From: Kineococcus mangrovi
GTDB taxonomy: Bacteria; Actinomycetota; Actinomycetes; Actinomycetales; Kineococcaceae
Direction of reading: 5' to 3'
Assembly: GCF_041320705.1 (NCBI RefSeq)
Contig: NZ_JBGGTQ010000012.1
Coordinates: 37,295 to 101,294, forward strand
DNA length: 64,000 nucleotides
Position numbers and translations under genes: made by a program. The notes beneath the pieces were generated by a model. It was given only the letters and a program-made list of their open reading frames with translations, had not been told where the DNA came from and searched no databases. Positions 40,865 to 51,681 of the stretch are shown in pieces. Position 1 is the first letter of the stretch; every line of letters begins with the position of its first letter.

Positions 40865-41949
40865 CCCGCCTCGTGCTCGTGGGGGCCGGCGGGATGGGCC
40901 GGGCCTGGCTCGGCGCGCTCCTGCGCGACCCCGGTGCCGAGCTCGCCGGGGTCGTCGACCTCGACCTCGACGTGGCCCGTGCGGCGCTGGCCGAGGTGGA
41001 GGGCGGGGCGGGCGCGGACGTGCCCGTCGGGCAGGACGTCGTGGAGGTCGCGCGCCGCGTCGGGGCCGACGCCGTCGTCAACGTGACGGTCCCGCAGGCC
41101 CACCACCCGGTGACCACCGCCGCGCTGTTCGCCGGGTTCCCCGTCCTCGGCGAGAAGCCCGTGGCCTCCACCGTCGCGCAGGCGCTGTCCCTGGCGGCCG
41201 CCTCCGAGGTCAGCGGGCAGCCGTTCCTCGTCTCCCAGTCGCGCCGGTACAACCCGCACGTGGAGGAGTTCCGGGCCCAGGCCGCCGTCCTGGGCGACCT
41301 GGGGTCGCTGTCGACGGAGTTCTTCAAGGCCCCGCACTTCGGGGGGTTCCGCGAGGAGATGGCCCAGCCGCTGCTGGTGGACATGGCCATCCACCAGTTC
41401 GACCTGGCGCGCCACCTGCTCGACGCCGAACCGGTGTCGGTCTACTGCGAGTCGTTCAACCCGCCGTGGTCCTGGTACTCCGGGGACGCCTCGGCCACCG
41501 CCGTGTTCGAGATGTCGTCCGGCGCCCGGTACACGTTCACCGGCTCGTGGTGCGCGCCGGGCGCGGAGACGTCCTGGAACGGGTCGTGGCGGCTCTCGGG
41601 TGCGAACGGGTCGGCCGTCTGGAACGGCGACGACCGTCCCGTGCTGGACGCCGCCGGCACGGCGGGGGAGTTCACCGACCCCGGCCAGGAGATCGCCGGC
41701 TCGCTGGCCGCCTTCGTCGCGTTCCTCACCCGCGGCACCCCCTTCTCCGGGGAGGTGCACGACAACGTCCTCAGCCTGGCGATGGTCGAGGCCGCGGTGG
41801 AGTCCGCAGGGTCGGGCACGCGGGTGCAGCTCGACGACGTCCTGGACCGCGCCTACGCGCGGGCCCTGGCCGACGAGCAGCGCGAGGACGTGGCCACGGC
41901 GCTCAAGGGCTGGTCGTCGGTGCGCTCGGCCCTGGCGGGCGGTCGCTGA
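40861..41949 (+). CDS. Gfo/Idh/MocA-family sugar oxidoreductase
   Basis: A 362-residue NAD(P)-dependent sugar dehydrogenase. The Rossmann motif is [13 protein letters not shown], the conserved Lys lies in LGEKPVAS, and a His-Asp pair is in [12 protein letters not shown]. The GTG start overlaps the ThuA stop by 4 bases. In ThuA/ThuB-type pathways the Gfo/Idh partner oxidises C3 of a glucoside to a 3-keto sugar (established for related systems, inferred here). A GC-rich hairpin follows the gene and probably ends the operon. Confidence 0.9.
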   Translation: MTRLVLVGAGGMGRAWLGALLRDPGAELAGVVDLDLDVARAALAEVEGGAGADVPVGQDVVEVARRVGADAVVNVTVPQAHHPVTTAALFAGFPVLGEKPVASTVAQALSLAAASEVSGQPFLVSQSRRYNPHVEEFRAQAAVLGDLGSLSTEFFKAPHFGGFREEMAQPLLVDMAIHQFDLARHLLDAEPVSVYCESFNPPWSWYSGDASATAVFEMSSGARYTFTGSWCAPGAETSWNGSWRLSGANGSAVWNGDDRPVLDAAGTAGEFTDPGQEIAGSLAAFVAFLTRGTPFSGEVHDNVLSLAMVEAAVESAGSGTRVQLDDVLDRAYARALADEQREDVATALKGWSSVRSALAGGR

Positions 41950-41965
41950 CCCGTCCGTCCCCGTG

Positions 41966-41986
41966 CCCGGTCCCGTGCGGACCGGG
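41966..41986 (+). terminator. Stem-loop after the ThuA/Gfo-Idh operon
   Basis: CCCGGTCC, loop CGTGC, GGACCGGG: an 8-bp perfect stem 17 bases after the stop at 41949. Flanking CCCG/CGGG bases could lengthen it with mismatches. Confidence 0.55.
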
Positions 41987-42037
41987 CGCGGGGAACGGGC
42001 GCGGGGCGCGGGCGTTGTCCCCCGACCCCGGCTCGGC

Positions 42038-42061
42038 TACGGTGCGGTCGATGCGCATCGA
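42038..42061 (+). promoter_or_regulatory. LacI promoter with operator on the start codon
   Basis: A -10 box TACGGT (42038-42043) is followed after 7 bases by ATG at 42051. The ATG is part of the perfect 14-bp palindrome TCGATGCGCATCGA (42048-42061). Binding there would block the transcription start, giving autorepression. Confidence 0.65.
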
Positions 42062-43124
42062 CGACGAGGTGTCGGGTGCGGGCGGGAGAGGTGCGGTGGC
42101 CGGGAACCGGGGTGGGACGGGTCGCACCGTGACGAGCAAGGACGTCGCGCGGGTCGCCGGGGTCTCCCAGAGCACCGTCTCCTACGTCATGAGCGGCAAG
42201 CGGCCGATCTCCGCGCGCACCCGCCGCATCGTCGAGGACGCGATCGCCCAGCTCACCTACCACCCGAACGCCGGCGCCCGGGCGCTGGCCAGCCAGCGCA
42301 CCCAGATCGTCGCGGTGGTCATGCCCTTCGACGTCGGGCTCGGCGCGGCCGGTCTCATGGCGTTCATCGAGGAGATCACCCTCGCGGCCCGCGCCCGCGA
42401 CCACGACGTGCTCATCGTGACGGCCGAGGAGGGGGTCGACGGGCTGCGGCGCGTCGCCGGACGCGCCCTGTGCGACGCCGTGGTCGTCATGGAGGTCAGC
42501 ACCGACGACCCGCGCGCCGCGATCGCGCGCGACCTGCGGGTGCCGACGCTGTTCATCGGCTTCCCCGACGACGCGGCCGGGCTGCACTGCATCGACTTCG
42601 ACTTCGAGGACGGCGCCCGCCTCCTCGTCGGCGAACTCGCGGGCGCCGCCCGCGTCTCGGCCCTCGTCTGGGGGCCCGACACGGTGGACCGGGGCCTGAA
42701 CTACGTCCCGCGGTTCCGGGCCGCCGCGCAGGAGGCGGCCGCGGCTGCCGGCGTGCAGCTGGACTGGGTCCCGCTCGAGCGCGACCGCGTGGAGGAGCAG
42801 GTGCGGACCGTCCTGGACGGCGGCGGCCAGGCCCTGCTCGTGACCTCCTTCCTGTCCCGCGTCGTGCACGCGGTCCAGGAGGCGGGGTTGCGCCCAGGGA
42901 CCGACCTCGACCTCGTGGCCCTCGCCACCGACGCCGACGCGACCGGGTTCACGGTGCCCCTCACGGCGGTCTCCACGCACCCGCGCGACGTGTCCCGACA
43001 GGCCATGTCGTGGTTGTTCGACCTCCTCGAGCAGGGGGCGGGACCGGCCGGGGTGCGCCGGGTGCCGGCCTTCGTGACCCGCCGGTCCTCGGTGCGGGCG
43101 AGCCCCACCCCGCGCGTTCCGTGA
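42051..43124 (+). CDS. LacI-family regulator of the second sugar cluster
   Basis: A 357-residue LacI-type repressor. After a Gly-rich N-terminal extension (MRIDDEVSGAGG) come the helix-turn-helix and hinge (TSKDVARVAGVSQSTVSYVM, YHPNAGARALASQRT), then a sugar-binding domain. The ATG at 42051 fits a leaderless mRNA; a GTG at 42129, right before the helix-turn-helix, is the alternative and would remove 26 residues. It stands between the two halves of the cluster. Its own start carries the operator found three times before the transporter genes, so it most likely represses both. Confidence 0.9.
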   Translation: MRIDDEVSGAGGRGAVAGNRGGTGRTVTSKDVARVAGVSQSTVSYVMSGKRPISARTRRIVEDAIAQLTYHPNAGARALASQRTQIVAVVMPFDVGLGAAGLMAFIEEITLAARARDHDVLIVTAEEGVDGLRRVAGRALCDAVVVMEVSTDDPRAAIARDLRVPTLFIGFPDDAAGLHCIDFDFEDGARLLVGELAGAARVSALVWGPDTVDRGLNYVPRFRAAAQEAAAAAGVQLDWVPLERDRVEEQVRTVLDGGGQALLVTSFLSRVVHAVQEAGLRPGTDLDLVALATDADATGFTVPLTAVSTHPRDVSRQAMSWLFDLLEQGAGPAGVRRVPAFVTRRSSVRASPTPRVP

Positions 43125-43199
43125 CCCTGGACCGGTCAGTAGCATCCCCAGCAGCACGACCCACAGTTCGACGACGACGTCCCGGGAGGACCAGCTCGC

Positions 43200-44393
43200 A
43201 TGTCCGCTGACCAGTTCGCACTGCCGGAACTCGGGGTCGCCGTCGTCGGCCACTCCTTCATGGGCGCGGTGCACTCGCACGCGTGGCGCACCGTCGACCA
43301 CGTCGGCACCCCGCGGTTCCGCACGAAGCGCCTCGCGCTCGCGGGCCGGGACCTCTCCCGCGCGCAGGCCGCCGCCGCGCAGTTCGGGTGGGACGAGGGC
43401 GTCGACGACTGGCGCGCGCTGATCGAGCGCGACGACGTCCAGGTCGTCGACGTCCTCACCCCCGGCGACACGCACGCCGAGATCGCGATCGCCGCGCTCG
43501 AGGCCGGCAAGCACGTCATCTGCGAGAAGCCCCTGGCCAAGACGGTCGAGGAGGCGCAGCGCATGGCGCAGGCCGCGCAGGCGGCGTCGGCCCGCGGGGT
43601 CCGCAGCATGGTGGCGTTCAACTACCGCAAGGTCCCCGCCATCGGGCTGGCCCGCCGGCTCGTCGAGCAGGGCCGCCTCGGCGACCTGCGCCAGGTGCGC
43701 GCCGTGTACCTGCAGGACTGGATCGTCGACCCCGAGTTCCCGCTCACCTGGCGTCTGCAGAAGGACCGCTCGGGCGCGGGTGCCCTGGGGGACATCGGGT
43801 CCCACATCATCGACGCCGCGCAGTTCATCACCGGCCAGCGCCTCACCGGCGTCTCCGGGACCGTCGAGACGTTCGTGAAGCAGCGTCCGCTGGAGGCCAC
43901 CCGCACCGGTGCGAACACCGGCCTGGGGGCGCAGGCGTCGAGCGAGTACGGCGAGGTGACCGTCGACGACGCCGCGGTGTTCTTCGGCCGCGGCGACGGC
44001 GGGGCGCTCATGACGTTCGAGGCGACGCGCATGGCGCTGGGCCGCAAGAACGGCATGCGCATCGAGGTCAACGGCTCGAAGGGCTCGCTCGCGTTCGACT
44101 TCGAGTCCATGAACGAGCTGCACTTCTTCGACGGGACGCTGCCCGACGCCGAGAACGGCTTCCGCCGGATCCTGGCGACCGAACCCGAGCACCCCGGGGT
44201 GGAGAACTGGTGGCCCGCCGGTCACGGCCTCGGCTACGACCACCCCTTCGTCCACGAGCTGCAGGAGTTCCTCGGGGCCATCGCCGACGAGCGCGACCCC
44301 TCGCCGAGCTTCGCCGACGGCCTGCAGGTCCAGCAGGTCCTGGAAGCGGTGCAGCGCAGCGCCGAGAACGACTCGACGTACACGAGCGTCTGA
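43200..44393 (+). CDS. Gfo/Idh/MocA-family oxidoreductase (second in cluster)
   Basis: A 397-residue NAD(P)-dependent dehydrogenase. Motifs are [14 protein letters not shown] (Rossmann), ICEKPLAK with the conserved Lys, and [13 protein letters not shown] with a His-Asp pair. It is longer than its neighbour at 40861, and the two sequences differ clearly, so they probably do different steps, for example oxidation and later reduction of a keto sugar. The ATG at 43200 has GGGAGG about 10 bases upstream. A TAGCAT (43140-43145) could be its own -10. Followed after 28 bases by the TIM-barrel gene. Confidence 0.9.
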   Translation: MSADQFALPELGVAVVGHSFMGAVHSHAWRTVDHVGTPRFRTKRLALAGRDLSRAQAAAAQFGWDEGVDDWRALIERDDVQVVDVLTPGDTHAEIAIAALEAGKHVICEKPLAKTVEEAQRMAQAAQAASARGVRSMVAFNYRKVPAIGLARRLVEQGRLGDLRQVRAVYLQDWIVDPEFPLTWRLQKDRSGAGALGDIGSHIIDAAQFITGQRLTGVSGTVETFVKQRPLEATRTGANTGLGAQASSEYGEVTVDDAAVFFGRGDGGALMTFEATRMALGRKNGMRIEVNGSKGSLAFDFESMNELHFFDGTLPDAENGFRRILATEPEHPGVENWWPAGHGLGYDHPFVHELQEFLGAIADERDPSPSFADGLQVQQVLEAVQRSAENDSTYTSV

Positions 44394-44421
44394 GCTACCC
44401 GAGCATCTGAGGAGAGAGACC

Positions 44422-45447
<1,026 letters not shown>

Positions 45448-45471
45448 TCCGGGGGCTCGTCCCGGGGACGG

Positions 45472-45499
45472 CTCAAGCCGGCCACCCTCCGGCCGATGA
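45472..45499 (+). promoter_or_regulatory. Sigma-28 (FliA)-like promoter of the MASE1-PAS-GGDEF gene
   Basis: CTCAAG (45472-45477), 14 bases, GCCGATGA (45492-45499). Of the candidates in this window it is closest to the flagellar consensus in both boxes and in spacing. The coding start is about 60 bases downstream with a good GGAGG. Confidence 0.65.
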
Positions 45500-45560
45500 G
45501 GACCGTGGCGCGTCCAGCTCCGACGCGTCACGGTTCTCTGCAGCTGGAGGGGTGCTCCGC

Positions 45561-48230
45561 GTGTCGTCCGACCAGTCCGCCGGTCGGGGGCGTCTCGTCG
45601 AGGCCCCGGGCGAGCCCGCCGCGCTGAGCGGGGGCGTCTGGCGCCGTCGGCTCGTGTTCTGCGCCGTGTTCACCCTCGCCACCCTGCTCGGTCGCGGTGG
45701 TCAGGCCGACGGTGCCCACCTGGCGATCCTCTGGCCGGCCTCGGCCGTCGGCCTCCTGTGGCTCGCCGGGTCCCCGGGCCGCGCGGGGCGGGTGGTCGAC
45801 GCGCTGCTGGTCCTGGTCCTCACCCTCGGCCTGCGCCGGGTGACCGGGATGCCTCTCGGGGAGTCCGCCGTCCTGTCCGTGGCCGCCGTGGTCCAGGCCC
45901 TGGCGGGGACGTGGACGTACCGGGTGCTGCAACCCAGCGGGTTCCGGCTCGCCCGGGTGCAGCACCTGCGCTCCCTGGCGCTGTCGTCGTCGTCCGGTGC
46001 GGTGCTGTCCAGCCCCGTCGCCGCGGTGGCCTTCGCGCTCGTCGACGACGTGCCGGCGCCGCTGGCGACGGCGCAGTGGGCCCTGCGGACCGCGGTGTCG
46101 ACCTTCGTGGTCCTGGCCATCGTCCTGCGCTCGGCCGAGCGCGGCGCGCGCTCCCCCGGCAGCAGCACGCGCGCGCTGGAGCGCGCGGCGCAGGCCGTCG
46201 TCTTCCTCGCGGCCTACGGGATCGCCTTCGGCCTGCTGCGGGGGACGGCCGTGGCCTTCCTCGTCCTGCCGGTGGCGGTGTGGGTCGCGCTGCGGCGGAC
46301 CACGACCGCGGCGACCGTGCACGTCGTGCAGGCGTCCGCCGTCGTCGTGGTCGTCACCTGGGCCGGTCGCGGCCCCTGGAGCGGGCTGGACCCGGACCTG
46401 CAGGCCGTGTGCGCCGAGGCGTTCATCGGCACGCTGGCCTTCCTCACCCTGGTCCTGGCCCTGTACCGCGACGAGAGCATCGAGAACGCCCGGCGTGCCG
46501 CGGAGCAGGCCGGGCTGCTCAACGCCGTCTTCGCCTCGATCTCCGACGCCGTGTGCGTCTTCGACCGCCAGGGGAACTCCCTGCTGCGCAACCCGGCCGC
46601 GGACGACCTGCTCGGCGGCCCGCGGGTCGACCGCCGCGAGTGGGGCCGGGCCGTGACCTTCCACCACCCCGACGGTGCGCCCTTCGCCGACGCCGAGCTG
46701 CCGGTCGTCCGGGCCCTGGCCGGGGAGGCGGTCGTGGGGGTGGACCTGCGACTGCACCGGTCGGGCGACCCGGAGGGCGTGCTCGTCAACGTCAGCGCGC
46801 AGCCGCTGCCGCGCGAGGACGGAGCCGTCTGGGGCGGTGGGGTCGTCGCCGCCTTCCACGACGTCACCGAGGTCCGGGCGGCGACCGCCCGGGTGGCGCA
46901 GGCCCACGAGCTGCTGGCCAACGTCCTGCGCGGGGCCACCGAGCACGCGATCGTGGCCGTGGACACCGCGGGCGTCGTCACCGTCTTCAGCGAGGGGGCG
47001 CAGCGGATGCTGGGCTGGACCGAGCAGGAGATGCTCGGCGGCGACGGGCTGGCGCTGCACGACCCGGCCGAGGTGCAGGCGGTGGCCGCCGCGCTCGGGC
47101 TGACCGACCCGCGGCAGATCTTCGCCGCGGCGGTCTCCGACGAGCCGACGACGGGCCGGTTCACCTACGTGCGCCGCGACGGCAGCACCCTGCCGGTGGT
47201 CCTGACCACCTCGCCCATGCGCGACCACGCCGGTGAGCTCGTGGGCTGGATCGGGATGGCCACGGACGTCTCGGAGCTGGAGAACTCCGAAGCCCTCTTC
47301 CGCGCCGCGCTGGAGACCGCGCCGGTCGGCATCGCCCTGGTCGCCGCGACGGGGGAGCGGGCCGGTCGCGTCCTGCGGGTCAACCGGTCGTTGTGCCGCT
47401 TCACCGGCCGCTGCGAGGAGGAGCTGCTGGGGGCCGAGTTCGCCGGGCTGGCGCTGGACGCGGCGCCGTTCGAGGAGCTGTTCGCCGACGTCCTGGGCCG
47501 GCGCCGGGAGCAGCGGGTCGTCCTGCGCTTCCGCGCCCCCGACGGCCGGCGGCTGGACGCGGAGGTGACCGGCACCCTCGTGCGGCCCGTCGGGGGCGAG
47601 GTCACGCTGCTGCTGCTGGTCGAGGACGTCACCGAACGCCTCGCCGCGGAGTCGGAGCTGCAGCACCGGGCGCTGCACGACGCGCTGACGGGACTGCCCA
47701 ACCGGGTGCTGTTCCACGACCGCCTCGAGCACGCGGTGACCGCCGCCCGCCGCGGGACCGGGCACGTGGGGCTCCTGTACGTCGACCTCGACGGGTTCAA
47801 GGCGGTCAACGACGGCGCCGGGCACGACGCGGGGGACGACCTGCTCGTGCAGGTGGCGCAGCTGCTGACGTCCTGCGTCCGCCCGGGGGACACCGTGGCC
47901 CGTCTCGGCGGGGACGAGTTCGCGATCGTGTGCGCGGGGACGACGGCCGAGGAGGACCTCGTCGCCATCGGGGCCCGCGTGCTGGAGGCGCTGCGGGTGC
48001 CGTTCGACGTGCGCGGGCGCGACGGCCGGTCCGTGCGGGCCGTCGTGGGTGCCAGCATCGGGGTGCGCTGGTGCGACGGTGACGGCGACGTCCCGGCCGA
48101 GGAGCTGCTGCGGGACGCCGACGACGCGATGTACGCCGCGAAGCGGGCGGGGAAGGGGCGCGTCGTCGTGCACCGGGGGCGCGGGGGAACCGAGTGCGTC
48201 CCCGGCGCGTCCCACCTCTCCGTCGGGTGA
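45561..48230 (+). CDS. MASE1 - PAS - GGDEF diguanylate cyclase
   Basis: An 889-residue membrane-bound cyclase. About eight membrane segments in residues 30-300 fit a MASE1-type sensor. Three PAS-like domains follow (about 315-440, 450-575, 580-700), then a GGDEF domain with RLGGDEF (GGDEF at 783-787). RPGD five residues before the motif fits the RxxD inhibition site. It makes c-di-GMP. The GTG at 45561 is preferred over 45552 because GGAGG (45546-45550) is then at a normal distance. The sigma-28-like promoter suggests it is made with the flagellum and tunes motility (inference). Confidence 0.92.
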   Translation: MSSDQSAGRGRLVEAPGEPAALSGGVWRRRLVFCAVFTLATLLGRGGQADGAHLAILWPASAVGLLWLAGSPGRAGRVVDALLVLVLTLGLRRVTGMPLGESAVLSVAAVVQALAGTWTYRVLQPSGFRLARVQHLRSLALSSSSGAVLSSPVAAVAFALVDDVPAPLATAQWALRTAVSTFVVLAIVLRSAERGARSPGSSTRALERAAQAVVFLAAYGIAFGLLRGTAVAFLVLPVAVWVALRRTTTAATVHVVQASAVVVVVTWAGRGPWSGLDPDLQAVCAEAFIGTLAFLTLVLALYRDESIENARRAAEQAGLLNAVFASISDAVCVFDRQGNSLLRNPAADDLLGGPRVDRREWGRAVTFHHPDGAPFADAELPVVRALAGEAVVGVDLRLHRSGDPEGVLVNVSAQPLPREDGAVWGGGVVAAFHDVTEVRAATARVAQAHELLANVLRGATEHAIVAVDTAGVVTVFSEGAQRMLGWTEQEMLGGDGLALHDPAEVQAVAAALGLTDPRQIFAAAVSDEPTTGRFTYVRRDGSTLPVVLTTSPMRDHAGELVGWIGMATDVSELENSEALFRAALETAPVGIALVAATGERAGRVLRVNRSLCRFTGRCEEELLGAEFAGLALDAAPFEELFADVLGRRREQRVVLRFRAPDGRRLDAEVTGTLVRPVGGEVTLLLLVEDVTERLAAESELQHRALHDALTGLPNRVLFHDRLEHAVTAARRGTGHVGLLYVDLDGFKAVNDGAGHDAGDDLLVQVAQLLTSCVRPGDTVARLGGDEFAIVCAGTTAEEDLVAIGARVLEALRVPFDVRGRDGRSVRAVVGASIGVRWCDGDGDVPAEELLRDADDAMYAAKRAGKGRVVVHRGRGGTECVPGASHLSVG

Positions 48231-48319
48231 GCACGTTCAGTGGTCGATCGACTACCCAACGTGTGGTTCATCTCACAGCGGCGACCGCGGCGCCCCACGG
48301 GACTGGTTGAGTGCGACGC

Positions 48320-48838
48320 ATGACGACGACCTCCCCCCGGGTCCGCCGGCGGTCCTCCCGGCGCCCGCTGGCCGTGACCGCGCTGAGCACCACCACCGCC
48401 GCGCTCGCGGCGCTCGCGCTCGCCGCCCCCGCCTCGGCCGACCCCGTCGCCGAAGTGGACCCCGCGGCCCTGCACGTCCTGGACCGCACCAACGCCGCCC
48501 GCGCCGCCGCCGGGTGCGCCCCGCTGCTCCTGGACCCCGCCCTGCAGGTCGCCGCGCAGCAGCACACCACCGAGATGGCGGCCACCGGCACGATGTCGCA
48601 CGCGGGGGCCGACGGCAGCTCGCCGCGGACCCGCCTGGCCGCCGCCGGCGCCTTCCCCGCGCTCACGGCCGAGAACGTGGCGCACGGCTACGACGCCGAC
48701 GGCGTCGTGGACGCGTGGCTCGCCAGTCCCGGCCACCGGGCCAACGTCCTGGACTGCCGCCTGTCGGCCGTGGGCATCGCCGCGGCCCCGGGCGCCGAGG
48801 GCACGTGGTGGACGCAGGTCTTCGCCGGCTGGCGCTGA
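48320..48838 (+). CDS. Secreted CAP-domain protein (YkwD/SCP-like)
   Basis: A 172-residue secreted protein. An Arg-rich N-terminus and hydrophobic stretch end in APASADP, a likely signal-peptidase site. The CAP domain follows with VLDRTNAARAAAGC, SHAGADGSS, AENVAHG and WLASPGHRANVL, the standard conserved segments with His and Glu in the groove. Bacterial CAP proteins act at the cell surface, but their biochemical role is poorly known. The ATG at 48320 is preferred; a GTG at 48311 is also in frame. A GTCGATCGAC palindrome (48243-48252) lies upstream. Confidence 0.88.
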   Translation: MTTTSPRVRRRSSRRPLAVTALSTTTAALAALALAAPASADPVAEVDPAALHVLDRTNAARAAAGCAPLLLDPALQVAAQQHTTEMAATGTMSHAGADGSSPRTRLAAAGAFPALTAENVAHGYDADGVVDAWLASPGHRANVLDCRLSAVGIAAAPGAEGTWWTQVFAGWR

Positions 48839-48875
48839 CCCGGCCGGTGCTGACCCGGCCGGTGCTGACCCGGCC
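48834..48875. repeat. 15-bp tandem repeat at a stop codon
   Basis: GCTGACCCGGCCGGT occurs twice plus a 12-base third copy. The first copy contains the stop codon of the CAP gene. Confidence 0.85.
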
Positions 48876-48999
48876 CGGCGAGACCGTCCGGCCCGCCCGC
48901 GGCATCCTGGGGTGAGGAACCCGGCCGGTGCCCCCGGCGTCGGACGGGGTGGGCGCGGGACGTGGGGCGAGGGTCGTCCCCGGGCGCCGGGAGGTCGTC

Positions 49000-49767
49000 G
49001 TGGCGGGTGCACCCTGGTGGGAGCAGTTCGACCCCGGCGAGTCTGTTGCGAGCGCCGCGAGCACGCGCAGCGCGGCCGGTCCCGGCGCGCCCACCGGTGC
49101 CGGCGGGGGACCGCGGCCCGGGACGGGGACCGCGGCCCCGCCCGAGCCGCAGGTCGTCGTGCACGAGCCCCGGCCCCCGCGCCCGCCGCGCGGGCTGCAG
49201 GCGGTGGCCGCGGTGCTGGCGCTCCTGCTCGTCGCCCTGCTCGGCGTCCTCGCCGCCCGGACCGTCGGCGCCTCGGACCGGTCACCGACCGGGCCCGCGA
49301 CCGCGGACGGCCCGACCACGTCCCCGGTGCGCAGCGCCACCGGCGGGACGGCGGCCGCCGACGCGGCGGCCACGGCCGAGCTGGAGGACCTGCGCCGCCG
49401 CGGGCTGCAGGAGCACCCCCCGCAGGGGCAGTGGGTCGCCCAGCTCGCGGCCAAGAGCGTCGGGACGACCGACCCCGTGCAGACCGCCGCGAACGGCAGC
49501 AGCACCTTCTACGCCACCGACATCCTCGCCCAGAGCCGCGAGATCGCCTCCGGGATCGCCGGGGGCGACGTCTTCGTGCTGCGGACCACCGACTTCGGCG
49601 ACGGTCTCGTCGACGCCCGCGGGAACCCGTACTGGGTGACGCTGGTCGCCGGGCCGTTCGGCGACGCCGACGACGTGCGGACCTGGTGCGACAGCGTGTT
49701 CGCCACCGTCCCGGCCGCCGACCGGTCGAACGCCTGCCTGCCCAAGCAGTTGACGCCACCGAGCTGA
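49000..49767 (+). CDS. Single-span membrane protein with SPOR-like C-terminus
   Basis: A 255-residue protein. The N-terminal 65 residues (AGAPWWEQFDPGES, then Pro/Gly-rich) are cytoplasmic. A membrane span lies at about 68-88 (VAAVLALLLVALLGVLAA). The outer part contains QWVAQLAAKSVG and ends with YWVTLVAGPFGDADDVRTWC, which resembles the SPOR peptidoglycan-binding fold. The two Cys near the end may pair. The GTG at 49000 has GGGAGG 6 bases upstream; a longer frame from 48928 is open but lacks this signal. A cell-wall role is inferred from the weak SPOR likeness. Confidence 0.68.
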   Translation: MAGAPWWEQFDPGESVASAASTRSAAGPGAPTGAGGGPRPGTGTAAPPEPQVVVHEPRPPRPPRGLQAVAAVLALLLVALLGVLAARTVGASDRSPTGPATADGPTTSPVRSATGGTAAADAAATAELEDLRRRGLQEHPPQGQWVAQLAAKSVGTTDPVQTAANGSSTFYATDILAQSREIASGIAGGDVFVLRTTDFGDGLVDARGNPYWVTLVAGPFGDADDVRTWCDSVFATVPAADRSNACLPKQLTPPS

Positions 49768-49807
49768 CGGCTCGCGCCCGCCGGGGGCCTGCCCGCGGGA
49801 GCGCGCG

Positions 49808-51301
49808 TCAGTGCGAGGCGGTGAGGTGCCCCGCGAGCCGTTCGTGCATCGCGGCGCTGGCCTCGTTCAGCCCGACGATGGTGACGTCCTTGCCCTTGGC
49901 CGCGTACTTGGTGGTGACGGCGTCCAGGGCCGCCACCGTCGAGGCGTCCCAGACGTGGGAGTCGGACAGGTCGACGAGGACCCGCTCGGGGTCACCGGCG
50001 TAGTCGAACTGGGACACGAGGTCGTTGGAGGAGGCGAAGAACAGCGCCCCGTGGACGTGGTACGTCTTCAGGGACCCGTCCTCGGACAGGACGCCGTCGA
50101 CCTCCACGAGGTGCGCCACCCGGCGGGCGAACAGCAGGGCGGCGACCAGGACGCCGACGACGACGCCGATGGCGAGGTTGTGGGTCGCGACCACGACGAC
50201 GACCGTGGTGACCATGACGGTGGTCTCGCTGCGCGGCATCCGGCGCAGGGTGGCCGGCCGCACCGAGTGCCAGTCGAAGGTGCCGACGGCGACCATGACC
50301 ATGACGGCGGCCAGCGCGGCCATCGGGATCGTGGCCACGACGTCGCCCAGGCCCACGACGAGGATCAGCAGGAACACCCCGGCCAGGAACGTCGACAGCC
50401 GGGTGCGGGCGCCGGAGCGGACGTTGATCATGGTCTGGCCGATCATGGCGCAGCCGCCCATGCCGCCGAAGAACCCGGTGATGACGTTGGCCGCGCCCTG
50501 GCCCCAGGCCTCGCGGGTCTTGGAGGAGCCGGTGTCGGTGACCTCGTCGACGAGCTTGGCCGTCATCAGCGACTCCATGAGCCCGACGAGGGCCAGGCCG
50601 ACGGCGTAGGGGGCGATGATCCGCAGCGTCTCCAGGGTGAGGGGGACGTCCGGCAGGCCCAGCACGGGCAGGCTGTCGGGCAGGGCGCCCTCGTCCCCGA
50701 CGTTCGGGACGGCCAGGTGCGCCACGACGGTCAGCGCGGTCAGGACGGCGATCGCGACCAGGGGGGCGGGCACGGCCCGGGTCACCTTCGGCAGGAAGAC
50801 CATGATCGCCAGGGCGGCCGCGACCATCGGGTAGACCAGCCACGGGACGCCGACGAGGTGGGGGACCTGGGCCCAGAAGATGAGGATGGCCAGGGCGTTG
50901 ACGAAGCCGACCATGACGCTGCGCGGGACGAAGCGCATGAGCCGCGGCACCCGCAGCAGCCCCAGGACGACCTGGATGAGCCCGCCGAGGATGACGGTGG
51001 CGATGAGGTAGTCCAGGCCGTGCTCGCGCACCACGGGGGCGATGACGAGTGCGATGGCGCCGGTGGCCGCCGAGATCATCGCGGGCCGGCCGCCGAGGAC
51101 GGCGATGGAGACGGCCATCGTGAAGGAGGCGAAGAGGCCGACCCGGGGGTCCACCCCCGCGATGATCGAGAAGGAGATCGCCTCGGGGATGAGGGCGAGC
51201 GCCACGACGAGGCCGGCCAGCACCTCGGTCCGCAGCACGGTCGGGGTGAGCAGGGGCGGGCGTGGTCGCAGGGCGGGTGGCCGCAGGGCGGTGGAGGTCA
51301 C
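49808..51301 (-). CDS. SulP-family anion transporter with STAS domain
   Basis: A 497-residue transporter with about 10-12 membrane segments. The N-terminal region has [19 protein letters not shown] and the central part has [27 protein letters not shown], both standard in SulP proteins. A STAS domain of about 110 residues ([18 protein letters not shown]) ends the protein. It imports sulfate, bicarbonate or another anion. Without coupled enzymes the substrate is uncertain, as no carbonic anhydrase or sulfate genes are nearby. The promoter motif at 51393-51377 is shared with the acyltransferase-MerR unit on the other side. Confidence 0.93.
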   Translation of the reverse strand: MTSTALRPPALRPRPPLLTPTVLRTEVLAGLVVALALIPEAISFSIIAGVDPRVGLFASFTMAVSIAVLGGRPAMISAATGAIALVIAPVVREHGLDYLIATVILGGLIQVVLGLLRVPRLMRFVPRSVMVGFVNALAILIFWAQVPHLVGVPWLVYPMVAAALAIMVFLPKVTRAVPAPLVAIAVLTALTVVAHLAVPNVGDEGALPDSLPVLGLPDVPLTLETLRIIAPYAVGLALVGLMESLMTAKLVDEVTDTGSSKTREAWGQGAANVITGFFGGMGGCAMIGQTMINVRSGARTRLSTFLAGVFLLILVVGLGDVVATIPMAALAAVMVMVAVGTFDWHSVRPATLRRMPRSETTVMVTTVVVVVATHNLAIGVVVGVLVAALLFARRVAHLVEVDGVLSEDGSLKTYHVHGALFFASSNDLVSQFDYAGDPERVLVDLSDSHVWDASTVAALDAVTTKYAAKGKDVTIVGLNEASAAMHERLAGHLTASH

Positions 51302-51376
51302 GGACGTCCGTTCCGGGGGAGGGGTGGGGGGGTGCCCCCGAGCGCGGCGCGGTCGCGTGGGAGCTGACGGTGCAGA

Positions 51377-51393
51377 ACTCTACCTTGACGTGA
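51377..51393 (-). promoter_or_regulatory. MerR-type promoter motif facing SulP
   Basis: Minus strand TCACGTCAAGGTAGAGT, in which TAGAGT would be the -10 box. It matches the plus-strand motif at 51631-51647 at 14 of 17 positions. Confidence 0.5.
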
Positions 51394-51630
51394 GAAGAAG
51401 GTTGAGGTGGCTCTCGGCGAACGTGTGGACCGAGCGTCACAAGCCGTGACGATCTGTCGAGCGGTCGGTGCGGACGGGTGATCCCGCCTCGTTCGGTGGC
51501 CGCTGCACCGCGCGGTGGCGGATCGGCCGGTCGGCAACGGGTCGGCGGTCCGCGCCGGACGACGGCGGAGCGCCGCCCCCGCTGTCGCCCGCTCGGCACC
51601 CCTTGCGAGGAGCTTCGGGCGAATCTACCT

Positions 51631-51647
51631 TCACGTAACGGTAGGGT
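51631..51647 (+). promoter_or_regulatory. MerR-type promoter motif facing the acyltransferase-MerR unit
   Basis: TCACGTAACGGTAGGGT with TAGGGT as the presumed -10. It is part of a near-palindrome CTACCTTCAC/GTAACGGTAG (51625-51644), whose halves match at 8 of 10 positions, the size expected of a MerR operator. Confidence 0.5.
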
Positions 51648-51681
51648 CGGCGGTGCCGGCCCACCTCGGGGGGAGGTGCAG

